From Chondrilla cf. caribensis (Eukaryota; Porifera; Demospongiae; Chondrillida; Chondrillidae): DNA of 64,000 nucleotides. The notes beneath the pieces were generated by a model. The model had not been told where the DNA came from, did no database searches, and saw only the letters and a list, made by a program, of their open reading frames with translations. The stretch is taken from the NCBI GenBank assembly GCA_964020155.1, contig OZ026549.1, positions 2,461,633 to 2,525,632 of the forward strand, written 5' to 3'. Made by a program: the position numbers and the translations under genes. Shown here piece by piece: positions 12,701-23,403 of this stretch; the first letter of the stretch is position 1; each line of letters begins with the position of its first letter.

Positions 12701-15008
12701 TTTCCATAGGAAAACAACATTCCGCAATGGTGAAGTGAGTTAACTTTCTCAATTTCATCTCTTTACAAGCAATATGTGAGCGGATCTGAGAAAAGGGACA
12801 TCTTATGCACTTTCGTGTATTTGCGTTTTTTCACATCATTCGAATGCTCCATCACAGAGCATTACGATGCCGTTTCCGGAATTGCCATAGCGCATTTCGT
12901 TCACGAGATATACTGAGTTTTATTGCCAGGCATAGAAGCTTTAGTGCGTGCGAACGAGCTACTTCCGGTAGCCTATTACGGTCTCCGCAAATTATGAATG
13001 AATGACGTCATGTAAGTAAGAAATGGCGCCGGTTTCATGTCCTCGATGTGTATTTCGTTTCTTTAAGCGGTTTTAGGGACAAGAAGAGTTGTTCGATATT
13101 CTATATTGTACAATTTCTTCTATTTGCAGCATTTGTACCATTGCGAACGAATATTTGGTTGCGCGCCTTATCAGCGGCAAGGCGCGAATATCTCCGTCTA
13201 GAAAAATGGCGTATTTCCGCTAGGTGCAAAATGAACTATATCTTAAAAATGCAACATCGTATAGTCACGACGCTTGCAGAAAACATTCTACTAAAGCTTA
13301 AGATAATATTTATCGAAAAACGGGAATTCGATAAAATTTACACGAAAACATGTTTTGACCCGTATCAGGGTTTACGAAAACAACCAAAGATGTCCCTTTT
13401 CTCAGATCCGCTCACATATTGATCATATTAATTAACACAAAGCATTTGTATCAATCAAGTGTAATTAATGAAATTATCCCACAAACTTAGTATTATTGTG
13501 AATTCGGGGAGAGTAGCTTCGTTGTGAAAGATGGATGGGAGATGAAACATTGTGATCTAGTAATCCAAGGACAACTTGGGAAGGGACAGTTTGGTGATGT
13601 GATGCTTGCCTTTCTGACAAGTACATCATGTACAGATAGAGTAAAGAGCTACACTGACAGAATGGTGATGCAAGGAAATTCTTTGTATACATCAAAAACA
13701 GTTGCCGTGAAATTTTTGAGAACTGAGAATTGAATGGCCAATTGGTGTTTGACAAATTCGAATTTAATAGGATAAAATCGCGATGTTAATTACAACTTTT
13801 GATAATCATTAGGGGGCATTGCACCAGAAGATATGCATGTATTTCTCAGAGAGATTGAACTGATGAAGAGAGTGTCTATGACTGGCAATGATCATATAGT
13901 TCAGATCATTGGTTGTATAATCAATGAACCACCCATTGCCATGGTGATGGAATATGTCCCTTTTGGTGATCTTCACAGCAACCTTCTCCAGTGGAAGGAA
14001 CAGGTATTTAATTACAGCTGCTTCATACATTGTGTACCATATTATGGCTGTTATTATACAAGGACTAGAATTATATCATATTCATTTTTTCATGGCTACA
14101 ACACATGACTGAATGCTTGTAAATACTATAATTTTCTGCTATTCACTGGAGAAATTTTGAGAATGGACCAGTTACTTATACAATTATACCATTATTGCAG
14201 TAACTGTGTATAATAAATTAACTATAATCATTACAGTACAAATGCAAAATAATCAGTTTCTAAGGGAAGACTGATTCGAAGTTGAAGTACATATTAGTAC
14301 TGCAAACATTCGGTGATTAAAAAACACTTTTGCTTTGTTTACACTGTTTGTTCTCCAATTTTTGTTCGATACAGCTTATATCTGGATCCACACTGATGGA
14401 AAGCTCAACTAGTGCAGAATACTTATATTCTAGAGAATCCCTTGAAGAATCTGACCTTTGGTCCTTTGCTCGTCAAATTGCAAGCGGAATGGTAAATATT
14501 ATATCTTATTGACAGGCAGCTTACTTTGATACTACTATTATATTTCAATATAATATTATATGAATCCATTTTTCTGATCTAGAGTTGTTTGTCATCAATG
14601 AACATAGTTCACAGAGACCTTGCTTGTAGAAATATTCTAGTTGGACAAAACAAACTATTGAAAATTTCTGATTTTGGTCTGTCAAAAGAAATCGATGGTC
14701 TATATGTTTCATCATCAAACACTAGACTGCCAATAAGATGGATGTCTCCAGAAGCCATTACTCATCGATTGTTCTCAGAAAAATCTGATGTGTAAGTTGA
14801 ACTCTCCTCTAATGTGGTAAAAAACACAGTTCAAGTCAGCCACAATGTGAGGTCCATATTAATACATATATTAGGTTTACTAGCAAAAGTTCACGTAATC
14901 TTAAAATTTTGATAGATTACAGGTTTTAATATTATAGCTTTTTAATAAACCATAAATATAACAATAATTATTATTATAAACCTATTCATAATCAATTTGT
15001 GGGAATCA

Positions 15009-15077
<69 letters not shown>

Positions 15078-17000
15078 GTCTCATAATAAAATCTTCATTC
15101 ATACTAAGATTTGCAGCTTTATTTTTTCCATTCAAACTGAATGCATACCATGTACATACTATTAAATATATTACAGTGAAACCCCTCTAAACCGAACCCT
15201 CAGTAATCCGGAATTCTCTTTAAATTGAACATTTTTTCAAGTCTCGAATTATTTCCTATTACATGTAATACAAAACAACCTTTCTAAACCGGAACCTCTG
15301 TATTCCGAAAACCGAACGGACGTTTTTGGTCCCAAAACCCAATTTAGTGTATAAATCAACCTTTGTAAACTGAACGTGCAATCTCCAGCTGTCGAAGTGT
15401 GGACATTAGTGTTATTGCTCATGTCAGAACCAACTCGAAGTGAAGAATTGCCCATGATTTTACATAAAATCTGTTCTTTTTTCTAACATGGTTGCATTGA
15501 CTATACTATTCTATTTCCAGCCATTGTATGTTGATGTATTACAACAATTTTAATAATGCAATGTTTACTATCTGCAAAATATGTGGAACCTCACTAATCT
15601 GAAAACCCCTCTAAAGCGAACATTTTCATTTGTCCCTGAGGTGTTCGGTTTAGAGGGGTTTCACTGTACTTGTGACTACAAACTTCATAAAGGCTATATG
15701 TTAACCTTCTTCAGGTGGTCTTATGGAGTTTGCTTGTGGGAGATATGTACACTAGGTGAGTACATATATTATGTATATATTATATATTATTAGATATAAT
15801 TTTAAAATGTCATAATATTATATATTAATATATATTCACATTTCAAGCTTATTATGAGCAAAGCCAATGGTCACACAGCATCAGAAATATGCACAATGTG
15901 GTTAACAATAATAATTTGAAGATGCAAATATTTACAGCACTCTAAAAGCATTTGTGAATAAAAATGATGTGATGTTTGTTGGATGACTTAATTTTCTCTC
16001 CAAAGGGGAAGTTCCCTATGGATGCATTCCAAATCACGAAGTAGCTAGAACAATTGCATCTGCAGGGCTACTGGAAAGACCGCAAACATGTAGCAGTGAA
16101 ATGTGAGTGTACACACAGAAAGGATGAATGTTTATCATAAATCACCATTTTAATGGGTTGCTGTGAGAAGTGAGAAATATTCATATTAAAGTGAGAAATA
16201 TTCATTCATCCCTGGCCCTTACTAGTCTAGCTCATGGATGCACGCACTAAATCACAATAATTTTAGCAAACATGTATTCAGACCCAAATTGATATTAATG
16301 GTGACGTGATCAGAATTATGGTGAGATTTGCTCGAATGAATAGTCAACCATGCAATTATCAACAGTAATATCACTTAACTAGACTGTGGTACTGTACATG
16401 AGTGTAATAATAATACATATTATGTACTTCCATAAAAAGCAGGAAAAGGAATTGAACAATATACAATTATCACAATCATTGACAACCACATACACATTGT
16501 ACATAAAATTATTTGTCATTAGTTTCATTTTTTTTGAATTCCCATTCCTCACACATATGCATTACATGCAGATCTTTCAATTCGATTTTTATATCCAGCT
16601 TTGAGTTGATGATGAATTGCTGGAACACGGATACAAAGAATCGTCCAACTTTCATTGAAATTAAAAAATCCCTGGAGAGTCTAATTGAAAACAACATATC
16701 CAGCACAAACTACATCATGCTAGATGATCATTTCAAGGGTGAGTTGCCATTAATTTCGGCATATACAGCTCAGTGATATGTCATAGTGAAGTCAAAAATT
16801 AGGGTGAATTGTGGATCTACATTATTGCTAATTATTGCACAATAGATGAATATATCATCATCATCATAATAATATAATTATATTATTATAATTAAAAATA
16901 TCAATTTTCAGGATATTCCACAACTTTTGTGGATACTGCATTGGATAAATCTGAGGAGGATGAAGATACATTTGGTTTGAAGATGCTCTTCGACAGTTGA
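7646..17000 (+). CDS. receptor gene 1: (Ig-Ig-FN3-FN3)x2 receptor tyrosine kinase
   Basis: This is a single-pass receptor tyrosine kinase. Exons read: 7646-7963, 8170-8493, 8614-8913, 9454-9783 (ectodomain unit 1); 10074-10391, 10802-11122, 11236-11523, 11832-12110 (unit 2); 12224-12359 (transmembrane); 12710-12734; 13491-about 13725; 13813-14003; 14375-14491; 14583-14791; 15715-15755; 16006-16102; 16599-16738; 16912-17000 (stop TGA). Every junction keeps phase and uses GT-AG except the donor near 13725, where no GT exists before an in-frame TGA at 13731. With the candidate leader the product would be about 1,267 residues. The family signals by trans-phosphorylation at the plasma membrane after ligand-induced clustering. 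Its ectodomain is homologous to genes 2-4 of this cluster, which lack the kinase. It is either active with an unusual splice site or a recently damaged gene. Confidence 0.85.
9171..9385 (+). repeat. tandem repeat, about 66 bp period, three copies
   Basis: Three direct copies lie in the intron between the FN3a and FN3b exons of unit 1, starting near 9182, 9248 and 9315, each with CCATC(C/T)TTGTAAGTGG and ending in a GATAGTAATATAT-like segment. Each copy can fold a short stem between the ACCACC/ACCGCC and GGTGGT/GGTTGGT motifs. No coding content. Confidence 0.75.
10074..12110 (+). CDS. gene 1 ectodomain unit 2 (Ig1, Ig2, FN3a, FN3b exons)
   Basis: This is a second complete set of the four domain exons, in the same order and all phase 1-1. 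Ig1 is nearly identical to that of unit 1. Ig2 ([15 protein letters not shown] start) has the cysteine pair KMECIRA and TEGFCTI with a different intervening loop. FN3a carries [19 protein letters not shown] and [17 protein letters not shown]3b carries [18 protein letters not shown] and [18 protein letters not shown]. It arose by block duplication of the four-exon module, which the symmetric phases permit without frameshift. Confidence 0.88.
12224..12734 (+). CDS. gene 1 transmembrane and juxtamembrane exons
   Basis: The exon at 12224-12359 encodes a hydrophobic helix ([20 protein letters not shown] and onward) followed by the basic stop-transfer run FRRKYKIHR. It is entered in phase 1 and left in phase 2 through GTAGGT. 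A 25-base exon (12710-12734, KTTFRNGE) restores phase 0 and ends at a strong GTGAGT donor. Together they lead into the kinase exon at 13491. Confidence 0.8.
12770..13421. mobile_element. 652 bp non-autonomous transposon with 35 bp perfect inverted ends
   Basis: The left end at 12770-12804 (landmark GCGGATCTGAGAAAAGGGAC) is an exact reverse complement of 13387-13421. A TA dinucleotide three bases inside each end could be the real target duplication, which would shorten the element to one starting TGTGAG. The interior is CpG-rich compared with the host intron. Open frames at 12805-13005 and 13048-13422 run through the terminal repeats and show no transposase motif. It lies in the intron between the juxtamembrane exon and the first kinase exon. 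Confidence 0.75.
13491..17000 (+). CDS. gene 1 tyrosine kinase domain exons
   Basis: The order of kinase motifs is complete. The glycine loop is [11 protein letters not shown], the catalytic lysine is in VAVKFLR, and the C-helix glutamate is in [11 protein letters not shown]. The hinge region is [15 protein letters not shown], the catalytic loop [12 protein letters not shown] and the metal-binding DFG is in [11 protein letters not shown]. The activation loop tyrosine is in [18 protein letters not shown]. The late motifs are [19 protein letters not shown] and the CW...RP motif [21 protein letters not shown] and [10 protein letters not shown] mark a receptor-type tyrosine kinase. There is an insert after VMLAF and a short acidic C-tail with NYIML as a possible docking tyrosine. 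All catalytic residues are present, so the protein should be active if spliced. The one anomaly is the missing donor at about 13725. Confidence 0.88.
15011..15073 (+). repeat. (TA)n microsatellite
   Basis: An uninterrupted AT dinucleotide run of about 60 bp in the intron between kinase exons 14583-14791 and 15715-15755. Confidence 0.95.
15174..15666. mobile_element. Tigger/pogo-like MITE, 493 bp
   Basis: The ends CAGTGAAACCCCTCTAAACC (15174 onward) and the reverse complement ending at 15666 are flanked by TA on both sides (15172-15173 and 15667-15668). CAGT(G)AAACC ends with TA duplication are typical of the pogo/Tigger branch of Tc1/mariner. The inner sequence repeats the CTAAACCGAAC-type motif several times. 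No transposase is present. It is nested in a kinase-domain intron of gene 1. Confidence 0.8.
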
Positions 17001-17751
17001 TACATACAATTTAATATGTAACTGCTTCAATTGTTATCATATCCACTCATAATTATACTAACGCTGTATCAGAGATGCCATAAGCTTGTATTGCATTCAG
17101 AGGGGTCTCTAAATTTCAATTATTATAATACAGCTGTAACAATATCATATATACTGCATAATATGCATGTTAATTAAGAATGTCTTAACACATTGCCTGT
17201 GGCAGCGCCTTTATTGTTTTCATTTCGCCTTCTGGTATGTAACAGTAGATGTAATGTAATAATATATATAGTACGCACAACAATGAATTTATAGTATAAT
17301 TTATATTGCGCTAAGAAAGATGGCAGATATCAGCACCGAGAATTACTTGTTATCAATAGATGATGCTGATGATAGTACGCAGATAGTACGTACTATCATG
17401 TACAAATGCAGGGTACATCTGGCATATTATACATGACCATAAGGCATTAAACTGTTTTTGGAAATTGAATTAAAGGATGAATCCCTACAGCTGATAAAAT
17501 TTTCCCAAAAATGAATTGGAATATCCAAAGTTATTGAAAGCTAGCCGGTGAAATTATTACATATACCTGCACATGAACAAATAAAATATCCCATCAACAT
17601 TTTATATGTTACAAAACATTACATAATTGCACCAAAATGGAGACCCAGGGCCGTATATGAAAGACCTAGATACAGTATTTACAGATACAGTTGCAATGAC
17701 AGCATAATGCATGACGTGATTGTACTTAGTTAAAATTTTGCATATTTGGTA
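17001..17751. other. 3' flank of gene 1, no gene recognised
   Basis: AT-rich sequence after the RTK stop codon. It presumably contains the 3' UTR. I see no clear AATAAA close to the stop, and no open frame with recognisable content. Confidence 0.45.
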
Positions 17752-18848
17752 CTAGTCAAGAGCAAAGGAAAGGCAAGGATTGCAGCAGATGTGATGTGTG
17801 TATTCATGCACTAAAGAACATTTAAGACGCCTCCAAGAAGTTTCTGAATTTGTGGTCACAACTTCAGAAATGAATGATGCCAACTTCCACACGCACACAT
17901 CTCGAGAAAATCGAGGGATTCTTCTCAAGATTTTGGTCGTATTGTTGTACCTACCCAAGAAGTCCATGTAATACTATATTGCAGCGCTGCTCTCTTGGGG
18001 GAGACATTAGGTAGAGGGTTTACTTCATATTGGTGAATTGAATTTGGATTACCACTGGGATCATCCACAGATGGGGGACATGAGTTCTCACATTGGGTTG
18101 GTGAAGAAATCGAAGGCCAACAATCCATACAACATCTACCAGCTTTGACACAAACGTAACGAATACAACGACCCTTATTCATACATAACCCTAACCCATA
18201 CAAGGGAAACAGCCCCCAGATTTCTTGCAAAGTGTAGTCAGTCGGGCTCCAAAGAGGAATGGTCGGATTGCCTTTTGGGTTCTGCCTTCAAGGATGAGGG
18301 CAACCAACCCTACCAGTGATCTCAGCAAGAGTTGGCCACTTTCCCCTGCTGATTGGCTAGATAGATCTTTAAGATGTTGAGGGATGAGGCTGTCAAACCC
18401 CCCACCTGACCCGTTTCTAAGGTGACAGAAAAGGGTAAGGGGTGGACAGGGTCATTTTTCATTTCATGTTTAAGCTTTAGAGCATTGAGTGCAGATTCTG
18501 AATGCTCAGCGCTAGCCAAAGTGTCATTGCTGCATGCTAGACTGACTGCTCCTCTATAGTTACCTTCTTCCAGTTTGCTGGATACTCTTGCTGCAAGGGT
18601 CTCAATAAAAGCACGGGAAGTACCTACAATAGGATGGGCTTTTTGCAAACGGTAGAGGCTGCATGTGGAGGACCATTGCTCGATAGTTGACTATTGATGG
18701 ATGCAGTTAAGCTCCATCGCTTTCCGCCTCTAGGAGGTCTACAGAGGCACGACCTTGGGAATTTAAGGAGATGAATCCATGAACGTACGTCATTGAATTT
18801 GATGACTTGATCGATCAGAGATACCAGAGGCAATAATTCTAGAACCAC
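17752..18848 (-). mobile_element. non-LTR retrotransposon polyprotein fragment (frameshifted)
   Basis: Minus-strand frames at 18848-18624 and 18648-18322 match the N-terminal region that precedes the reverse transcriptase in a widespread invertebrate non-LTR element family. Landmarks are WIHLLKFPRSCLCRPPRGGK, then LAARVSSKLEEGNYRGAVSL followed by ACSNDTLA, and VGGLTASSLNILK, which corresponds to the GGxDGLRPxHLK region. The frame changes between segments and the catalytic FADD part is absent. Frames at 18230-17925 and 17967-17752 continue the stretch but are not recognisable. It is a dead fragment. The assignment comes from remembered motif shape, not alignment. Confidence 0.55.
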
Positions 18849-21800
18849 GTGGGATCCTTTTCACAATTCTATGGGATTATCAAACTCACGTATTCATTGC
18901 CATATCATTATCATTGTGTATGATTTCTGTAGTCTACTATATGTGCACAAATCTTCACAGGAAAAGAACATATAAAAATACAAATTATGATACAATTGTA
19001 GTTATATAAGAGGCATTTAAACAATTTGAAACATAATGACGTTGCAAAGTACCGGTCCACGATGATTTTATTCACTTCTCTCTCACATACACACTCCAAT
19101 ACACAATATCGTGATCCTGCAACATTGCATTACATGTAGACAGCCTGCTCTATAGAATAATTCTTGTGCCAAGCACTGTGTACCATGATATTGAGTAAGC
19201 ATGCATGGTCATTCAAATGGATAGATTTGCGGCAACTTGATTTGTTAACTAATAATCACTAAACAAAAATTTAATGCCAATAAACATGCCGATAACCACT
19301 ACTGTATAGCCAATAATTGTTAAGTATTGTCAAATAATAATAATTTGAGATTATAAGACACAGGCATGAGAGCAGTGTTATTATATAGGACATTTAATGC
19401 CTAAGTTGTTGGTATGACATCCTAGGGGAAGTACATTGATTTCATATAATATGTCCATCTTTTAGTTTCTGTTACTACGTATAACTTCAATATCACCTTG
19501 ACGAAATAAATAATATAATTATGTGTCATTATGTATCCTCTATAGAGTGAAGGGGTAACTGCCCTTACAAATGATTGGGTGCTAGGGAGCAGTTCTACTC
19601 TTACCATGATCAGTTATTTACAGTATATGCTAAAGAGAAGTGTAAGCTGCAAAGGTCCACACAGATCAGGGTCTGTCCATTTTTGCATTTCCTAAAACCT
19701 CTAGCTGAAAATTTCTACACCTCCAACAGTGGGATCAAACCAGGCCCAAGGTACCAGTAAAGCTGGTAAATGTCAGTCAATTTTTGTTTCTCCACTCAGT
19801 TTGAATGAGAGCACTGAGTGATTCCTACACTTCCCACCCAAACCCCGCAATTGCACAAGTTGTTCAGTACATTGGCAAGGTGACAATTGCAATAAAATTT
19901 AACTGACACTATATGCAGGAGTGCATGATGTCATGTGAATGTGCCTTATATGTAAGACATATTGTTATGCAAGCCACTAACTTGAAATTGACTGAATAAT
20001 TGACAATATACACGGCATTTTATATTAGTATTATCTAATAGTATGTATATAAACACATAACAAATGATAACAAATTAAATAAATAGTTAGCTACAGAATA
20101 AAAATGATTACAATTATTGTCAAAATAGGTAATTATTAAAAAAAATAATTATAATTTTGCACGTATCAACATGACGGTCAAAGCTCACCACAATGTCCCA
20201 TATGATAGATATAGACTAGGATTAGGTCATTCAACTGGTATCATGAAAATAACACAGGCCAAGGGTATGTATATTTGATGCCTAACCCATAGTTCATATT
20301 AAAACCTGGCTTGAGCCTTAGTGACCAGTGGGGTTTACCCGTAGTTCATATTAAAACCTGGCTTGAGCCTTAGTGACCTGTGGGGTTTACATAGCATCAT
20401 TACAAATGCATGAAATTACTTATATTTTCAAGTGAGTTTCTTATCTATAAACTTTACATTGTTTTGAAACTGAATAGTTTTCAACACAACAACTAAGGAA
20501 AATATAGATAAGATGTAGTGTTCACTTATACCACTCAAAATGGAGAGGAGTTCCTCAGGGGATACCTGCATCTGGATTGGGTTGGGTTTGGTATCACAAG
20601 AGAGAAATGTACATGTCCACCCTTGTCCACTTATGAGATATAAATACTAATTAATCATCATCAATATATAAGACAAGCAATGTCATTAAATGAAGCTGTT
20701 CATCAGAAGGTGGAGAAATGACTTTTATTGAATATTAAGGAACCAAAATAGCAATTAAAATTATTTGTATATAAGGGCGATCAGAACAGGAAATTGAAAC
20801 TTTTCAATGTATTTTGATAATTTAAACTACTTTAGATAGCCTGCAATCTCTAATAGCCCAGTTACTATCTGGTTTCTATTATGTCACAATTTTAAATTTA
20901 CAGTTAACAATATTAAATTATCTGAAGCACAAGGGTGTGAAACAACTGAAGGGTGAGCAAACTTAAACTGAAGTAACTGAGGGGTGAGTAAAATAAATTT
21001 GTCACAAAATAGAATTTAATGTTACTACTACATTTGAATGGAAACTGATACACACACACAACAGAAGGCGGTCATTTTCAGTCTGATAACATTACGGTTG
21101 AACTGAATATAGAGGTTGAAAACTTGATAACAAACATTAGGCAACGTGTAATATTGTTATGGTAAACAATGAATTGGGCCATTCCACATACCACAAAAAC
21201 TGCAATTTGCCACATTTCACTCACATTTTATGTAGGTTTCTGCCAAATCCTAACAATAATAATTGCATTTTTCCTGGAAAGGGTTAAATTACAATGGTTT
21301 CATGGATACAATGCAAATAGAAGCATCATCAATGCAATGATATAATGTGAACTCAATTGGTACATCCTTCAAAATGAATACCACTGAACCATGAACTATT
21401 TGAAAGTATGAACTACATTATAATTGATTAACAGTATCAGTGTTGGTTGGTTTTGGTAGTTGTGGTAGGTAAATAGAATAATTGTGTGTTTTTGCACGTT
21501 GAAAGCATCGTCTAAACACAAGGTGGGCATGGTTTGACTGGAAAGTGTTTATAACATGTTTGGTTACATGTTTTTAGAAAGCAATTTGCTGTTTCTCAAA
21601 ATTCAGATTTAGTCAGTTCAAAGTCAGGATGGAATTTCAACTGATATGTCTCTTTTCTTTTACATATAGTCACAATGTACACTGTAAAACACTTGTGGAA
21701 ATATTCCACTATTATTGCATGGATTATATGACGAATTGTATGTATATGTGGCGTGTAAATACAATAGAATTCAATTCAACTACGATCCAATTTTACAATA

Positions 21801-21888
21801 TCATACTAGTAGTAACCATATTCTGTGATCCCTTCCTGATTTGTTATGTATAAGTATGTATGTATATAATATATATATATATATATAT

Positions 21889-21929
21889 AATTAAATTGCA
21901 TTCATATATTATATGAATGCAATTTAATT
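21889..21929. repeat. perfect short palindrome beside a TA run
   Basis: Arms of 19 bp (21889-21907 and 21911-21929) are exact reverse complements around a 3-base loop, directly after an AT dinucleotide run. The equivalent place in spacer S3 (near 62940) lacks it, so it arose or inserted after the duplication. Probably a small MITE remnant or slippage product. Confidence 0.7.
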
Positions 21930-22392
21930 GTAATAATGAGGTAGCTATACTAATAAACCTACCCGAATCACCTGAAATGAGCAATTATTACAGATAAATG
22001 GCTTTAGAACATGACCTTCATGAGCACTCAAGCATAAACAACATGTGTACACATTTCAGGTACGTATATAGTTACTGTGGGTTCTGAACGTTTGGACCTA
22101 TTGAACATTGTACAAATTTTACACTTTATGCATCATTTAGTACAAATTCTTAATATATTAACAATCCAAGGTGGCAATAGACCATTGTGAAACGTACCGT
22201 TGGATATAATCTACAAATATTGCTCACCAGACACATGTGTTAGCATAATAAGTAATACATGAAAATCACAAATAATATGGAATATAAGCACCACTTATTT
22301 TCACAGTACTTGTAAATCATGTAGGGTTTAGATTATCCAGATGGAATTAATCACGGCATCATGCAGATATCACATGATACAATCCTTTATAA

Positions 22393-22478
22393 GTCAGTTA
22401 GTACTTCTTTTGGTCATAGAAATATTAGGGCGTAAAGAATAGGAAACATTTCTATGGCCAGAGGAAGTATTAACTGAC
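22393..22478. promoter_or_regulatory. promoter palindrome, copy upstream of the relic leader
   Basis: The left arm 22393-22426 and right arm 22445-22478 pair with five mismatches in 34. The core is a GGAAGTA/TACTTCC-type motif with CTATGGCC. The same palindrome precedes the leaders at 45548 and 63563. Here the downstream leader is destroyed. Confidence 0.65.
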
Positions 22479-22573
22479 CTATAGGTATTCATTGGACACA
22501 TGATATGGATCCTGAAAACAAATTGTATCTAAATTCACTTGTTACCAGATAAAATACTGTTCAAGTAAGGGCG

Positions 22574-22636
22574 ATGAGATAATAGAAGCTTTTTGTTAAG
22601 TACTGTCCTCTATATCTATTACAACTGTCTTTCCAA
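22574..22636 (+). pseudogene. relic class II leader exon
   Basis: The sequence aligns base for base with the leader exons at 45548 and 63563, from the upstream TTCAAG to the downstream GTGGGATATT. The ATG at 22574 is followed by AGA TAA TAG, and the donor CAGGTGAG has become CAAGTGAG. The promoter palindrome and upstream block are still recognisable. No class II receptor body follows within 800 bp; the next coding exon is the class I leader of gene 2. It marks a receptor gene lost between genes 1 and 2. Confidence 0.7.
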
Positions 22637-22914
22637 GTGAGTTTGATTTCCCAAACAAATGAACCTACATTACAGTGGGATATTACGTCAGGCAAGACCA
22701 ACATTTCTGGTGGATATGGTTCAAGACAGGGACAGCGAAAGGAGCTCCACTAGCTGCCACCGCCTTTAAAGTCGTTATTAGTAGAAGTACGTAAATGCAA
22801 GGATAATTGCTTTTATTAATACAAGGATCATACTGCTGTAAAATGATCTCATAACTCATGAGAAAGGTTGGGAGTTTCAATTTTAAATTAGACATTAATA
22901 GTCAGTAGTATCAG

Positions 22915-23403
22915 TTTAAGGATATTGTATTACTCTTTGAGATATCATGAATACAGCCCTGATGTGAAGGTTTCAATATAATAATCATTATAATGAAACA
23001 GCATGATTCAAAATGAAACATAGTGTTATCTTTAAATCAGAACTTCAACTGATATGACAGAATTGTGTACAGAAAGATTTCCCAGCTATGACTGATGCCA
23101 TGATGATAATTAACCTGGATTCAGATACCTAAGCCAGAAGAACAAAATCATGGTATCAAGATTATGTTGTGTAGTCTCAAATGAAAACTCAAGGTCCCTA
23201 GTACTAGCTGACTTGTAGGTATTCATGTCAAAGACACAATGGAACTACCTTATATGGAATGATAAAGACCACAATGAATTTAAAAGTGCATACAGCTATT
23301 CATTATGCAGATGATCGAAAGAATATTCCAGTGAATACACCCCTGGTACTTTGCTGAACAGTGTGAGTAAATATTCAGCTTTTGAGGTATAAACAGAAGG
23401 GAG
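22915..23403 (+). promoter_or_regulatory. class I promoter region of gene 2
   Basis: About 500 bp upstream of the gene 2 leader is conserved with 33575-34027 upstream of gene 3. Landmarks are GATATCATGAATACAGCCC, CTTATATGGAATGATAAAGA, GAATATTCCAGTGAA and the short AAGGGAG just before the ATG. One arm of the class II palindrome (the CTGACTTGTAGGTATTCA side) is also present. No canonical TATA box or initiator can be singled out. Co-regulation of genes 2 and 3 is inferred from the conservation. Confidence 0.55.

Larger units (their letters stand above)
19122..22660. repeat. duplicated intergenic spacer, copy S1
   Basis: This spacer shares ordered blocks with the spacers after gene 3 and after the pseudogene. 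The block at about 19140-19340 recurs near 39360, 49920 and 56860. The block at 19400-19900 recurs near 42200-42750. The block at 19860-20000 recurs near 30720, 42720, 51110 and 60940. The block at 20540-20640 recurs near 41460, 43680, 44050 and 62260. The block with GCCCAGTTACTATCTGG at about 20856 recurs near 31252, 41174, 43374, 44504, 59857, 61978 and 62421. It ends in the promoter palindrome and relic leader. No open frame is conserved between copies, so it is non-coding. Confidence 0.75.

Noticed and set aside
12805..13422. Two open frames in the RTK intron as possible exons
   Set aside because: They run through the inverted ends of a transposon and show no conserved motif.
14999..15190. 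Ile-Tyr repeat open frame
   Set aside because: Translation of the TA dinucleotide run in a kinase intron.
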